Assembly: GCF_002155265.1 (NCBI RefSeq)
Contig: NZ_CP021251.1
Span: forward strand, 1,550,001-1,614,000
DNA length: 64,000 nucleotides
Direction: 5' to 3'
From: Corynebacterium pseudotuberculosis
GTDB lineage: Bacteria > Actinomycetota > Actinomycetes > Mycobacteriales > Mycobacteriaceae
Part shown: positions 8,788 to 17,752 of the stretch, piece after piece
Layout: each line of letters opens with the position of its first letter
How positions within the stretch are numbered: position 1 is the first letter of the stretch
Notes under the pieces: generated by a model
The model's database searches: none
What the model saw: the letters and a program-made list of their open reading frames with translations, nothing else
What the model was told of the DNA's origin: nothing
Program-made: the position numbers and the translations under genes

Positions 8788-10293
8788 CTATTTCTTCTGC
8801 ATGCCAGATGTGAAAGAACTGGGTTGACCGGAATGTGTTGACTGATCGGACACGATGCGCGGTGCCTGCGCAGCCCAATCTGTGGCTTGCTTTATAGCAC
8901 AAGGTTGTGTGTGCTCGGGCTGCAAGATCGGTGATTGCACAGGAGGCTCTTGCATAGACAGGAGGGATGGGTTTTCTATGCTGGAGCTTTCTTCTTTTAA
9001 TTCAGGAAATGTTTTTGGCAAAGCTTGAAAAGACCGTTCTGTGGGCAGCGTAGGGTCATGATCCACAACAGAGGCCCGTATCGCCCATACAAGAGCAACG
9101 GCAGTAGCCACTAGGTACAAAACATTCCGAATTACTAGTGCATTAACGCCATCAGTGTGATCAAAGGGAACCTGCATGATGCTGGGGTAATTCTGCGGAT
9201 ATACCTGCCAACTGAAATAAGCTAGCGCCACCATGATGAGAGCCTCAATGACTGCAAATACGGACTTAGGCTTAACCAGTAATGCAATGGCCACGAGCGG
9301 ACCTACCCAGATGATGTACTGGGGTGATAGCACCTTATTGGTCACTATTAACAGCAAGGCAACAGCAATTGACCAACATAAAGTGGGATATGCGCGCCAC
9401 GTACCAAAAAGAAAATGTTTGAGCGCCCAGAGCAAAACAAAGACAACGGTAGCGCCCATGAGCCACGTGCTTATCGACGCCGCGGTTTCTACACCCGGTC
9501 CTATAATTTCAAAGCTTTTCGACGCCGCGTAGAAGACCTCATAATCTTCAGGTGAAGTTATCGCCCGATACATGAAGAGGGTGGCTGGCAAAGACTCAAT
9601 CTGTAAGCCGCGATCGCTCTGATACGTCAGAGGGGAAAGGAGACGCTCCCACCCACCCTGAATATAAACGATAGACCCGAAGGCTAGGAGGGCAACCGCA
9701 AAAGAGAGAAGGCGCAGCCAACTTTTGCCGGAAGAGAATTTTCCTACCAAGCCAGCAGCAAGAACTCCAGGCCAAAGCTTCATGCTTGTAGCGAAAGCTA
9801 GTATCCATGAGGCCACATAAGGATGCGAGAACAGAGATAATGCAGCTAGTCCTACAAGCACGCCAGGGACAATATCTAGCCTGAGTATGAACACCTGCAT
9901 AGTGGCCAGACCAAAGGCACACCAATAAAGGGCCGCTATAGTGCGACCGCGCCAGCGCGATGTGACTAGAAAAGCGTAGAAGAGGGCGTCGACAAGCAAG
10001 CACATAATGACAAAGCCAATAATAAAATGCTCTAAGTTGCTGCCGGTAATCCAGCCCAGCAGGTTAATAGGCCATGTGCCCACCTCGGGATACTCTTTTA
10101 ACGCGCCGGGGACTAGGCGGAATACACCGACAAAATAGTATTTTACGTCGCCTACTGGGCTGGTCTCCTGTAAAACGAGCCGCACCAGAGTTACTCGCGA
10201 AGCTACCCACAATACCCACAACAGAAGACTCACCAAGGCAGAGCTTGGTATCAGTTTTTTCACTACGTGCACCCTACGAACAACCGACAGCAT
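8788..10293 (-). CDS. GT87-type integral membrane mannosyltransferase
   Basis: Polytopic membrane protein of about 501 residues with roughly ten hydrophobic segments and a proline-rich, charged C-terminal tail of about 90 residues. The first loop carries the GDVKYYF acidic motif and the core fits the DUF2029/GT87 family of polyprenyl-phosphomannose-dependent mannosyltransferases, which includes mycobacterial PimE and MptC. It acts presumably on the outer face of the membrane in PIM/LM/LAM synthesis; which linkage it makes cannot be told. The ATG at 10293 is preferred to an in-frame TTG at 10356 because a TAATACT -10-like element overlaps the longer start. It lies upstream of bioW on the same strand, and read-through is possible. 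Confidence 0.78.
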   Translation of the reverse strand: MLSVVRRVHVVKKLIPSSALVSLLLWVLWVASRVTLVRLVLQETSPVGDVKYYFVGVFRLVPGALKEYPEVGTWPINLLGWITGSNLEHFIIGFVIMCLLVDALFYAFLVTSRWRGRTIAALYWCAFGLATMQVFILRLDIVPGVLVGLAALSLFSHPYVASWILAFATSMKLWPGVLAAGLVGKFSSGKSWLRLLSFAVALLAFGSIVYIQGGWERLLSPLTYQSDRGLQIESLPATLFMYRAITSPEDYEVFYAASKSFEIIGPGVETAASISTWLMGATVVFVLLWALKHFLFGTWRAYPTLCWSIAVALLLIVTNKVLSPQYIIWVGPLVAIALLVKPKSVFAVIEALIMVALAYFSWQVYPQNYPSIMQVPFDHTDGVNALVIRNVLYLVATAVALVWAIRASVVDHDPTLPTERSFQALPKTFPELKEESSSIENPSLLSMQEPPVQSPILQPEHTQPCAIKQATDWAAQAPRIVSDQSTHSGQPSSFTSGMQKK

Positions 10294-10475
10294 ACATAAG
10301 GGAACATACCGCAGCCTCAATAGTATTAGACGTCTAGACACAGGGATCGGGAACAAAAGTTACGGTAGGGGTACCCAGTCTGAGCATAGGGATAGGACCA
10401 ATGAAAAACCCTAGAGGTGCAGGTAGATTTGACCAGGGTAGTAGAAAATAGGTGGATGACGGTGAAGGATTATCG

Positions 10476-11372
10476 ATGAGCAAGATATATGAAGTTTTAA
10501 ATCTTGAAAATATTGATAGAGATATTTTTCGCGGTCCTGCAGTGGCATCTTCCCTCACTCGAACCTTCGGCGGCCAAGTGGCTGCACAGGCATTGGTAGC
10601 AGCGACCCGAACAGTTCCTTCTGAAGCCTTTATCGTGCATTCCCTTCACGCTTACTTTGTTCGTGCCGGTGACTCTTCACAGCCTACGATCTTTCAGGTT
10701 GACCGGGTGAAAGACGGCAGGAGTTTTATTGCTCGACATGTGACCGCAATCCAGGACGGACGCCCTATTTTTAGTATGCAGTCGAGCTTTCATCGACGAG
10801 ATGACTGCGGCCCAGAGCACTCCGACCTCATGCGCCGGGTGCCTGAGCCAGAACAAGTTCAAGTGGACAGAAAAGCTCTCCCCGCAAGTTCTAGGGAGCT
10901 CCTTGATGAATGGGGCGACTGGGACATTAGGAAAGTGCCCGATGCTGACTTTGATCACAATCCTTATACCGCAAGCCAACAGGTAATCTGGTTCAAATCA
11001 AAAGAAGCGTTGCCTGATGATGAAACCTTCCATATTTGCACTCTTGCGTACATGTCTGACATGACGCTATTACATGCTTCGCTCGTTCCTCATTCGCAGG
11101 AGCGAGTTAAAATAGCATCACTAGATCATGCGATGTGGTTCCTCCGCCCCTTTAGGGCAGATGAGTGGCTCCTTTATGATCAAGTCTCTCCGTCTGCACA
11201 CGGAGGTCGCGCGCTGACCCAAGGGCGGATTTTTAATCGTTCTGGTGATCTTGTTGCTATCACCACTCAAGAAGGATTAACCAGAAGCATTTCAGACACA
11301 GAAGAACCCCTTCCTTTTGCCACGCCAGAGGTAAAGGGAGAGTCTGAAGGCGGTGTGGAGAAGCTCGGATAG
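10476..11372 (+). CDS. tesB: Acyl-CoA thioesterase II
   Basis: Double hot-dog thioesterase of 298 residues that hydrolyses medium- and long-chain acyl-CoA to free fatty acid and CoA. The N-terminal half has RTFGGQVAAQALVAA and VHSLHAYFVRAGD followed by RVKDGRSFIARHVTA; the C-terminal half has LDHAMWFLRPFRADEWLLYDQ and GRALTQGRIFNRSGDLVA with the expected active-site Asp, Thr/Ser and Gln region. GAAGGA lies 6 nt before the ATG at 10476, which is chosen over an in-frame GTG at 10452. In mycobacteria tesB also sits just ahead of the yebC-ruvCAB block (Rv2605c). No terminator was seen after the stop. Confidence 0.93.
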   Translation: MSKIYEVLNLENIDRDIFRGPAVASSLTRTFGGQVAAQALVAATRTVPSEAFIVHSLHAYFVRAGDSSQPTIFQVDRVKDGRSFIARHVTAIQDGRPIFSMQSSFHRRDDCGPEHSDLMRRVPEPEQVQVDRKALPASSRELLDEWGDWDIRKVPDADFDHNPYTASQQVIWFKSKEALPDDETFHICTLAYMSDMTLLHASLVPHSQERVKIASLDHAMWFLRPFRADEWLLYDQVSPSAHGGRALTQGRIFNRSGDLVAITTQEGLTRSISDTEEPLPFATPEVKGESEGGVEKLG

Positions 11373-11425
11373 AAGAAAATAAGGCTCAAAATCTGCCGAA
11401 CGCTAAAAAATTGCAGAATCTGCCG

Positions 11426-11464
11426 TATAATGGCGCCGTTGCGTTACATGACGACGTCGTATGT
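11426..11464 (+). promoter_or_regulatory. Promoter and palindrome upstream of yebC
   Basis: A perfect TATAAT is at 11426-11431; no good -35 is visible at 17 bp. Twenty bases downstream lies ACGACGTCGT (11451-11460), a 10-bp palindrome flanked by ACAT and ATGT, which could be an operator or a 5' leader structure. The yebC start at 11611 is about 180 nt further on, so the leader would be long. Confidence 0.4.
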
Positions 11465-11610
11465 TCAGTTTTATGGCATTACCGTTATGAGTTTGCTGTC
11501 TATAAAAGCAGCTCGTTCAGACACCATTGGTAATGGCATCAGAATCAAAATATCAGTGCTCACCTTATAAAAGTGGGGATTGTACGGCGCACCACTATGA
11601 AAGGGAGTCA

Positions 11611-12363
11611 ATGTCAGGCCACTCCAAATGGGCTACCACCAAACATAAGAAGGCTGCTAACGATGCTAAGCGCGGTAAAGAATTTGCCAAGCTGATTAAA
11701 AATATCGAGGTTGCTGCACGTACTGGTGGTGGGGACCCTTCTGCGAATCCAACCTTGGATGACATGATTAAGAAGGCCAAGAAGGCTTCCGTTCCTAACG
11801 ATAATATTGAGCGTGCCCGTAAGCGCGGATCCGGTGAGGAAGCCGGTGGCGCAGACTGGCAGAACATCATGTATGAAGGCTACGGCCCCAACGGGGTAGC
11901 AGTACTTATTGAGTGCCTTACCGATAATCGCAATCGAGCAGCTTCTGAAGTTCGTACCGCTATGACCAAAAACGGCGGAAATATGGCAGAGTCCGGTGCG
12001 GTTTCTTACATGTTTAAGCGTCGCGGGGTAGTCCTGGTAAACAAGGGAGAACTTACTGAGGACGACGTGCTCATGGCTGTACTCGATGCGGGAGCAGAAG
12101 AAGTCAACGAAGTCGGCGATAAGTTTGAGGTGCTCTCAGCGCCGGGCGACACCGCGGCTATTCGCGATGCACTCACGGAAAATGGCATTGAGGTGGAGGA
12201 CGCAGATTCTGATTTCCGCGCAGACGTTCTAGTTCCTCTGGAGGCTAACGATGCTCGGAAAATTTTCCGCTTGATTGATGCACTTGAAGACTCTGATGAT
12301 GTTCAGAATGTCTTTACAAACATGGATCTTAGTGATGAGGTTCTCGCTGAGCTCGACGCTTAG
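11611..12363 (+). CDS. YebC/PmpR-family protein
   Basis: Protein of 250 residues of the TACO1/YebC family, starting with the invariant [22 protein letters not shown]. Family members bind DNA near ruv operons as regulators in some bacteria, and more recent work links YebC-type proteins to translation of proline-rich stretches on the ribosome. The open frame reaches 11527, but the ATG at 11611 follows GAAAGGGAG and starts exactly at the conserved sequence. It lies just before ruvC-ruvA-ruvB, as in most actinobacteria. A terminator hairpin at 12384 suggests it is not simply in one operon with ruvC. Confidence 0.95.
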   Translation: MSGHSKWATTKHKKAANDAKRGKEFAKLIKNIEVAARTGGGDPSANPTLDDMIKKAKKASVPNDNIERARKRGSGEEAGGADWQNIMYEGYGPNGVAVLIECLTDNRNRAASEVRTAMTKNGGNMAESGAVSYMFKRRGVVLVNKGELTEDDVLMAVLDAGAEEVNEVGDKFEVLSAPGDTAAIRDALTENGIEVEDADSDFRADVLVPLEANDARKIFRLIDALEDSDDVQNVFTNMDLSDEVLAELDA

Positions 12364-12383
12364 CAAATAGCCCACCAGATCAG

Positions 12384-12426
12384 CCCACCGTAGTTAGTGC
12401 AGTGTACTAGGCGGTGGGTTTGTTCT
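12384..12426 (+). terminator. yebC terminator
   Basis: CCCACCG (12384-12390) pairs with CGGTGGG (12412-12418), with an inner TAGT/ACTA pairing, followed by TTTGTTCTT. This fits an intrinsic terminator 20 bp after yebC. Confidence 0.8.
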
Positions 12427-12585
12427 TGTTCTTGGGTGGCGGAATTAGAGCGAGAGAATTTTCGCAATTATGTGCTAAATTTAGAACGTGTGTGGAATTC
12501 TTGAGTTGCTAGAAATAATTAAAAGTACAAAAGCAACCGTGCTTTGTGTGGATTATTAGCTCTCAGGATAATTGAGCGAGACTGC

Positions 12586-12613
12586 ATCACCTTTTTATAT
12601 GTGGTGATTTTTT
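12586..12613 (+). terminator. Second hairpin with U-tract in the yebC-ruvC gap
   Basis: ATCACC (12586-12591) pairs with GGTGAT (12603-12608) and is followed by a run of six T. It looks like a short intrinsic terminator but has no annotated gene directly before it, so it may end a small RNA or attenuate ruvC. Confidence 0.45.
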
Positions 12614-12696
12614 GTTGTGTGATACATACGAAAAGCCTTGGCAACAATGGCTTTTAATCGAGAGCTCCTAAGGGGACAGATAAAGGGAATGTGGGA

Positions 12697-13278
12697 ATGA
12701 GCACCGAAGGTTTACGAGTAATGGGGATTGACCCTGGTCTTACCCGGTGCGGCCTATCCGTAGTACAAGCTGGACGTGGTCGGCAAGTAATGCCTATTGC
12801 GGTAGGGGTGGTACGAACTCCACCTCACGCTGATCTTACTGTGCGTCTGCTGGAACTGAGTGATGCAGCAAACGAATGGATGGATGAGTATCAGCCCGAT
12901 GTAGTGGCTATTGAGCGGATTTTTGAGAGAGGCAACGTCTCTACGGTGATGCATACAGCACATGGAGTCGGGGTATTGGTGCTAGCGGCAGCTCAGCGTG
13001 GAATTGATGTACACATGTACACCCCTAGCGAAGCGAAAAAAGCTATTTCTGGGAATGGGCGAGCAGACAAGAAACAAATGACCGCAATGATTACCCGGAT
13101 TTTGGGTTTAAGTGAGCCTCCTAAACCTGCCGATGCAGCAGATGCTTTAGCGCTTGCGGTTTGTCACTGTTGGCGTGCCCTTATGCTGGAGATACAACGT
13201 AAAACCGAAAGACAGAGTGCAGAACAGAAAAAACGGCTAGCCTTGCTGGCTAAAGCAGCTGCAGAAAATAACACATAA
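12697..13278 (+). CDS. ruvC: Holliday junction endonuclease RuvC
   Basis: Resolvase of 193 residues that cuts four-way junctions as a dimer with RuvAB. Acidic active-site residues are visible: D12 in [10 protein letters not shown], the glutamate in AIERIF, and the aspartates in [14 protein letters not shown]. The ATG at 12697 is preferred (AAAGGGAA about 7 nt upstream); an in-frame GTG two codons earlier is possible. The C-terminus has a basic, alanine-rich tail. It heads ruvC-ruvA-ruvB, with a 159-bp gap before ruvA. Confidence 0.95.
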   Translation: MSTEGLRVMGIDPGLTRCGLSVVQAGRGRQVMPIAVGVVRTPPHADLTVRLLELSDAANEWMDEYQPDVVAIERIFERGNVSTVMHTAHGVGVLVLAAAQRGIDVHMYTPSEAKKAISGNGRADKKQMTAMITRILGLSEPPKPADAADALALAVCHCWRALMLEIQRKTERQSAEQKKRLALLAKAAAENNT

Positions 13279-13437
13279 GTCGATGCGATCCGTGAGGCGC
13301 GTAGCCCGATAATTTTGACGATACGATTGATGGAAGAAAGCTGAGCCGCTGCGGATTGTCTCTGGAATAGCGAAATAATCTTCCCAAAAATATTCACAAT
13401 GTGCGGAAAAGAAGATTTTCAATGAAAGGTATTAACC

Positions 13438-14049
13438 ATGATCGTTTCCCTTCGCGGGACTGTAGCCTCCATCGGTCTTGGTAGCGCAGTTATTGAATGT
13501 AACGGGGTTGGGTATGAGGTGCTCGCTAGTCCCAGCACTTTGTCTCAAATGCGCAGAGGCGAAGAATTCTTTGTCCTGACTACGATGGTGGTCAGAGAAG
13601 ACTCCCAAACTCTTTATGGGTTTGCTAGTGATGAAGCTCGGCAGATGTTTACGCTGCTGCAGACTGTCTCTGGACTAGGGCCAAAGCTGGCGTTGGCGGC
13701 ACAATCAGTGTTGTCAGCAGTGGATTTAGCTCAGGCGATTGCTAATCAGGATGCAAAAACTCTACAACGTATCCCCGGGGTGGGAAAGCGAGTCGCAGAG
13801 CGGATTATTGTCGACCTCAAAGACAAGGTTTCAGCTTTTATTACCGATGGGGGTGCTACCCCTGCGTCGGGAGGCTCATCTTCTGCAACGAGTGATGTTT
13901 CCGCACAGGTGTTGGAGGCTCTTCTCGGACTTGGTTTTACAGAGAAAGTTGCAGAACCTGCGTTGAATTCCGTGTTGAGCGAATCTCCGAACGCTACTAC
14001 ATCCCAGGCGCTGCGGTTAGCCCTGAGCACGCTGGGGAAAAAGAAATAG
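13438..14049 (+). CDS. ruvA: Holliday junction DNA helicase subunit RuvA
   Basis: Junction-binding protein of 203 residues. It has the N-terminal OB-fold (MIVSLRGTVASIG), two helix-hairpin-helix elements (QTVSGLGPKLALAAQS and LQRIPGVGKRVAERIIVDLKDKV), an acidic/glycine linker and the C-terminal RuvB-contacting helix domain ending at KKK. It targets RuvB rings to junctions for branch migration. AAAGGT precedes the ATG. ruvB follows after 21 bp. Confidence 0.96.
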   Translation: MIVSLRGTVASIGLGSAVIECNGVGYEVLASPSTLSQMRRGEEFFVLTTMVVREDSQTLYGFASDEARQMFTLLQTVSGLGPKLALAAQSVLSAVDLAQAIANQDAKTLQRIPGVGKRVAERIIVDLKDKVSAFITDGGATPASGGSSSATSDVSAQVLEALLGLGFTEKVAEPALNSVLSESPNATTSQALRLALSTLGKKK

Positions 14050-14070
14050 GACGAAGGGCAGCGATAATCC

Positions 14071-15168
14071 ATGGCAAACATAGAAAAGACAGAATTCAAT
14101 ATTGTTCCGTCTGGAGGCCAGGTTTCTGAGACCGGTAGACCTAAAAATGCCCCGGTCGATGCTCGTCAGCAGGCTGGCGAAAATGATGCAGAGACAACAC
14201 TGCGGCCGAGAAGCATCGAGGAGTTTATCGGACAGCCTAAAGTTCGGGGACAACTTAACCTTGTGCTGACGGGTGCAAAAAAACGTGGTGTTACTCCAGA
14301 CCACGTGCTGCTGTCTGGCCCACCTGGTTTGGGAAAAACAACGATGGCAATGATCATTGCCTATGAGTTGGGAACGAGCCTAAGAATGACCTCAGGGCCG
14401 GCGTTGGAGCGAGCCGGAGATCTGGCAGCGATGCTGTCTAATCTGATGGAAGGCGACGTGCTTTTTATCGATGAAATTCACAGGATGGCGCGTCCTGCAG
14501 AAGAGATGTTGTACATGGCAATGGAGGATTTTCGGATCGATGTGATCGTGGGTAAGGGGCCAGGGGCCACATCGATTCCGTTGGAACTAGCGCCGTTTAC
14601 CCTTGTAGGTGCTACGACTCGCTCCGGGATGCTCACAGGTCCTTTGCGGGATCGTTTCGGTTTCACTGCACAAATGGAGTTTTATGAAAATTCTGACCTG
14701 ACTAAGGTTGTGCTGCGTGCTGCTAAGATCCTTGGCGTTACCATCGATGATGCGGCGGCAATCGAGATAGCTTCGCGTTCCAGGGGAACGCCTCGTATCG
14801 CTAACCGGCTTTTGCGCCGGGTGCGGGATTTTGCAGAGGTTCACTCCGATGGGCATATCGATGTGGAGGCTGCGCGTTCGGCTTTAGTTGTGTTTGACGT
14901 GGACGAAAAAGGGCTTGATCGTCTAGACCTGGCTGTTTTGGAGGCGCTTATTAAGGGCCACGGGGGAGGGCCTGTGGGAGTAAACACACTGGCAATCGCC
15001 GTGGGGGAAGAGCCCTCGACGGTGGAAGAAGTGTGTGAGCCGTACCTAGTACGCGCAGGAATGATAACGAGAACAGGGCGGGGGCGTGTTGCCACTGCTG
15101 CAGCCTGGCGTCATTTAGGATTAGTGCCTCCGGAAGGCCTGGCACATTTTGGTGACGAGTCTAGTTAG
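14071..15168 (+). CDS. ruvB: Holliday junction branch migration ATPase RuvB
   Basis: Hexameric AAA+ motor of 365 residues that pulls DNA through the RuvA-junction complex. Walker [10 protein letters not shown] (about residues 90-98), Walker B FIDEIHRM, sensor 1 GATTRSGML and the arginine-finger region LRDRFGF are intact, followed by the C-terminal winged helix with [14 protein letters not shown] ~45-residue N-terminal extension before [12 protein letters not shown] is common in actinobacteria. It lies 21 bp after ruvA; yajC follows after 46 bp, so recombination and export genes may share a transcript. Confidence 0.97.
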   Translation: MANIEKTEFNIVPSGGQVSETGRPKNAPVDARQQAGENDAETTLRPRSIEEFIGQPKVRGQLNLVLTGAKKRGVTPDHVLLSGPPGLGKTTMAMIIAYELGTSLRMTSGPALERAGDLAAMLSNLMEGDVLFIDEIHRMARPAEEMLYMAMEDFRIDVIVGKGPGATSIPLELAPFTLVGATTRSGMLTGPLRDRFGFTAQMEFYENSDLTKVVLRAAKILGVTIDDAAAIEIASRSRGTPRIANRLLRRVRDFAEVHSDGHIDVEAARSALVVFDVDEKGLDRLDLAVLEALIKGHGGGPVGVNTLAIAVGEEPSTVEEVCEPYLVRAGMITRTGRGRVATAAAWRHLGLVPPEGLAHFGDESS

Positions 15169-15214
15169 GGGGCGGCTAACGTTAGTGCCATTCTTTCTGG
15201 CAAACTGAGGTCCT

Positions 15215-15550
15215 ATGTCTACTAATTTCCTCCTGCTTATTGCCCTCCTACTAGTTCTAGTACTTCCGTCGTTTTTGCTACAGAAGAAGCAGAAGCGACG
15301 GATGCAAGAGCTCAAGGAGCTACAAGATAGTGTGATGATCGGAGATGTTGTTGTCACCACAGCCGGATTGCATGCGACGATCCGGGGTATCGATGCGGAA
15401 ACCGTTGAGCTTGAGACAAGTCCTGGTGTGGTTAGTACGTATGAAAAGTTTGCCGTGGTTAAAAATTTGACCGCAGAAACCAATAAAGCGGCTGCGGAGG
15501 CTAAGCCGGAAAACCATGAAGATGACACTCAGCTGGGCTCAAATAGCTAA
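15215..15550 (+). CDS. yajC: Sec translocon accessory subunit YajC
   Basis: Small protein of 111 residues: one N-terminal transmembrane helix (about 4-23), a basic stretch QKKQKRRMQELKEL, then the conserved cytoplasmic part with DSVMIGDVVVTTAGLHATIRGID, and an acidic, alanine-rich tail. YajC forms a membrane complex with SecD and SecF that assists the SecYEG channel. The first ATG at 15215 follows a GAGGT-containing site. A GGGG/CCCC hairpin lies directly after the stop (about 15554-15575), and secD follows after a 333-bp gap. Confidence 0.94.
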   Translation: MSTNFLLLIALLLVLVLPSFLLQKKQKRRMQELKELQDSVMIGDVVVTTAGLHATIRGIDAETVELETSPGVVSTYEKFAVVKNLTAETNKAAAEAKPENHEDDTQLGSNS

Positions 15551-15883
15551 ACGTGGGGTACTAAGCGCCCCATGGACATAAGCTAAGCCCCTTGGAATTC
15601 CGCGAGCGTAAAAGATTTTTAATTATTAGGGTCACCTTAACCGGGTGGGTGTCTGACATCTTGCCGGGGTTATGCCGTACCATTAGCCGGGATATCCCTG
15701 TTAGCGTTTTCTCAGGCGCGGAATGGAACGGTTGTGGCGACGGTTTTCCCGTTAGGCCTGACCGATATCACACATAGATTTGATTTTGTTGACGACGAGC
15801 CATAGTGCATGTTTGCGGAATCATCGTCGCTCTCTTCTATACATAAAAGAGGAGAGCAGAATTGTTAAGAGGAGAACTTTCAA
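15551..15883 (+). promoter_or_regulatory. yajC-secD intergenic leader with duplicated SD and mini-ORF
   Basis: The gap starts with a small GGGG/CCCC hairpin. Near its end two copies of AAGAGGAGA occur (about 15847-15855 and 15867-15875). The first is spaced for a TTG at 15862 that would encode 16 residues and stop at 15912, overlapping the secD start in another frame. A TATACA -10-like hexamer lies near 15837. No other convincing gene is seen; a 61-codon frame at 15592-15777 lacks an SD and a credible start. Confidence 0.4.
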
Positions 15884-17752
15884 TTGCCTTCGCAATCACA
15901 GAAGGCGGCTAAAGGATCCAGAGCGTGGCCCAAACGGGCACTTGCTCTTTTTATCCTGATTATCGCCGTGATCTATGCATTGATCTTTGCCACAGGTGAC
16001 CATAAGGCCACACCAAAGCTTGGTATTGACCTGCAGGGTGGTACCCGCGTTACTTTGGTACCACAAGGCGCAAACCCTACTGATGAACAGTTGCGACAGG
16101 CGCGGATGATCCTCGAAAACCGTGTGAACGGTATGGGAGTCTCAGGCGCAAGTGTTGTCACGGACGGGAATACCCTTGTTATTACTGTTCCAGGTGAAGA
16201 CACTTCTCAGGCACGAGCACTCGGACAGACGTCTCAGTTGTTGTTCCGTCCTGTTGCAACCCCAGCCCAGCCGGATACCGCAAAATTGCTTGATTCCTTA
16301 GAAGCTATGGCAAACCGTTGGGTCTCTATCGGGGTGCTTAATGCTGATGAGGCAAACACCGCGCTTGAGAACACCTCTAAGGCTTTGGCTAAATCCCAAG
16401 GCAAAGAAGAAAAAGACGCAAAGGCACCCAAAGTTACCGCTGCAGCTCCGGAGACTCCAGCGAACTCTATCGAGGCCGAGGCTTTCCGTAAAAAAGTTAT
16501 TGATGCGCTGAAGAAGGATCGCCAGTCTACGGATGCCACAACACAGTTGGCTGCAAGCTCTTTGCTTAAATGCACTGATCAGCCGGATCCACTTCAAGGA
16601 ACTGATGAGGCAGCTTTGCCATTGGTCACTTGTGACCCCAGCAGCGGTCGAGTTTATGTACTTGACCCAGTTCCTACGCTTATCGGGGAGAACCCAGAAG
16701 CCAAGGACGCAAAGCGGCTTACTGGCAACGAGATAGACACTAACCGCCCGATCACCGGTGGTCTCAACAGCCAAACCGGCCAGATGGAGATTGGTTTTTC
16801 CTTCAAATCAGAAAATGGCGATCAGGGGAGTGCTACCTGGGCTGATTTGACACAGAAGTATCTGCAAAAGCAAGTAGCAATCACCCTCGACTCCCAAATC
16901 ATTTCTGCTCCTGTAATCCAGTCTCCGACACCAGTTGGCTCGGCGACATCGATTACGGGTAGCTTTAGCCAGCAAGAAGCTCAAGAGTTGGCTAACAATC
17001 TGAAATACGGAGCACTCCCGTTGAGCTTTGCGGGTGAAAATGGTGAATCTGGTGGAACCACCATTACAGTTCCTGCATCTTTAGGAACGGCTTCGTTGAA
17101 AGCCGGCCTGATTGCAGGGCTTGTAGGGCTGGCATTAGTAGCAGCATTTTCCTTCTACTTCTACCGGTTCTTTGGAATCATCTCGATCTTCTCACTATTT
17201 ACTTCTTTCGCTCTGGTGTACGGGTCTTTGGTTTTGCTCGGCCGCTGGATAGGTTATTCCTTGGATCTGGCCGGTATCGCAGGTTTGATTATTGGTATTG
17301 GTACTACAGCTGACTCCTTCGTAGTTCTCTATGAGCGCATCAAGGATGAGGTAAGAGATGGACGTACTTTCCGTTCAGCCGTTCCTCGCGGTTGGGAACG
17401 TGCTAAGCAAACGATTATCACTGGTAACGCTGTTACGCTCATCGGCGCGGTCATTATTTATATCCTCGCCGTCGGAGATGTTAAGGGCTTTGCATTTACG
17501 TTGGGTCTTACGACGCTCTTTGACATTGTGGTGACCTTCTTGGTTACTGCGCCACTGGTGATTATGGCTTCACGTAAGCCGTGGACCGCTCAACCGAGCG
17601 CGAATGGGATGGGCAAAATCTTTAAGATCGCCCAACAGCGTGAACAGGAACGGAAGCTGCGCGAAACCACAGTAGCTGACTCCGAACAGGGGCTCGTCGG
17701 GGTATCCGTCGACTCCAAAGAAGCTGATAAGCACGAGGGAGACAACAAGTGA
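15884..17752 (+). CDS. secD: Protein translocase subunit SecD
   Basis: RND-type membrane protein of 622 residues that uses the proton motive force to help pull exported proteins across the membrane. TM1 is at about residues 20-40, followed by the D1 motif GIDLQGGTRV, a long external P1 domain with an Ala/Lys/Glu-rich insert (about 160-200), and TM2-6 from about 405 to 565 with GIAGLIIGIGTTADSFVVLYERIKDE. The TTG at 15884 is chosen because GGAG lies 9 nt upstream and the N-terminus fits the family. The stop overlaps the secF GTG (GTGA). The C-terminal tail is charged and cytoplasmic. Confidence 0.95.
   Translation: MPSQSQKAAKGSRAWPKRALALFILIIAVIYALIFATGDHKATPKLGIDLQGGTRVTLVPQGANPTDEQLRQARMILENRVNGMGVSGASVVTDGNTLVITVPGEDTSQARALGQTSQLLFRPVATPAQPDTAKLLDSLEAMANRWVSIGVLNADEANTALENTSKALAKSQGKEEKDAKAPKVTAAAPETPANSIEAEAFRKKVIDALKKDRQSTDATTQLAASSLLKCTDQPDPLQGTDEAALPLVTCDPSSGRVYVLDPVPTLIGENPEAKDAKRLTGNEIDTNRPITGGLNSQTGQMEIGFSFKSENGDQGSATWADLTQKYLQKQVAITLDSQIISAPVIQSPTPVGSATSITGSFSQQEAQELANNLKYGALPLSFAGENGESGGTTITVPASLGTASLKAGLIAGLVGLALVAAFSFYFYRFFGIISIFSLFTSFALVYGSLVLLGRWIGYSLDLAGIAGLIIGIGTTADSFVVLYERIKDEVRDGRTFRSAVPRGWERAKQTIITGNAVTLIGAVIIYILAVGDVKGFAFTLGLTTLFDIVVTFLVTAPLVIMASRKPWTAQPSANGMGKIFKIAQQREQERKLRETTVADSEQGLVGVSVDSKEADKHEGDNK

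Larger units (their letters stand above)
12364..12696 (+). other. yebC-ruvC intergenic region (333 bp)
   Basis: Besides the yebC terminator this stretch holds an AT-rich part (about 12440-12580) and a second hairpin followed by T6. No open frame of note was found. It probably carries the ruvC promoter and possibly a small transcript. No convincing LexA box was recognised. Confidence 0.5.

Noticed and set aside
11430..11570. 46-codon plus-strand frame before yebC
   Set aside because: Its ATG lies inside the perfect TATAAT element, there is no Shine-Dalgarno, and the residues match nothing I know.
15592..15777. 61-codon frame between yajC and secD
   Set aside because: TTG start without an SD, no membrane segment, no arrest-like motif; it looks like random open frame.
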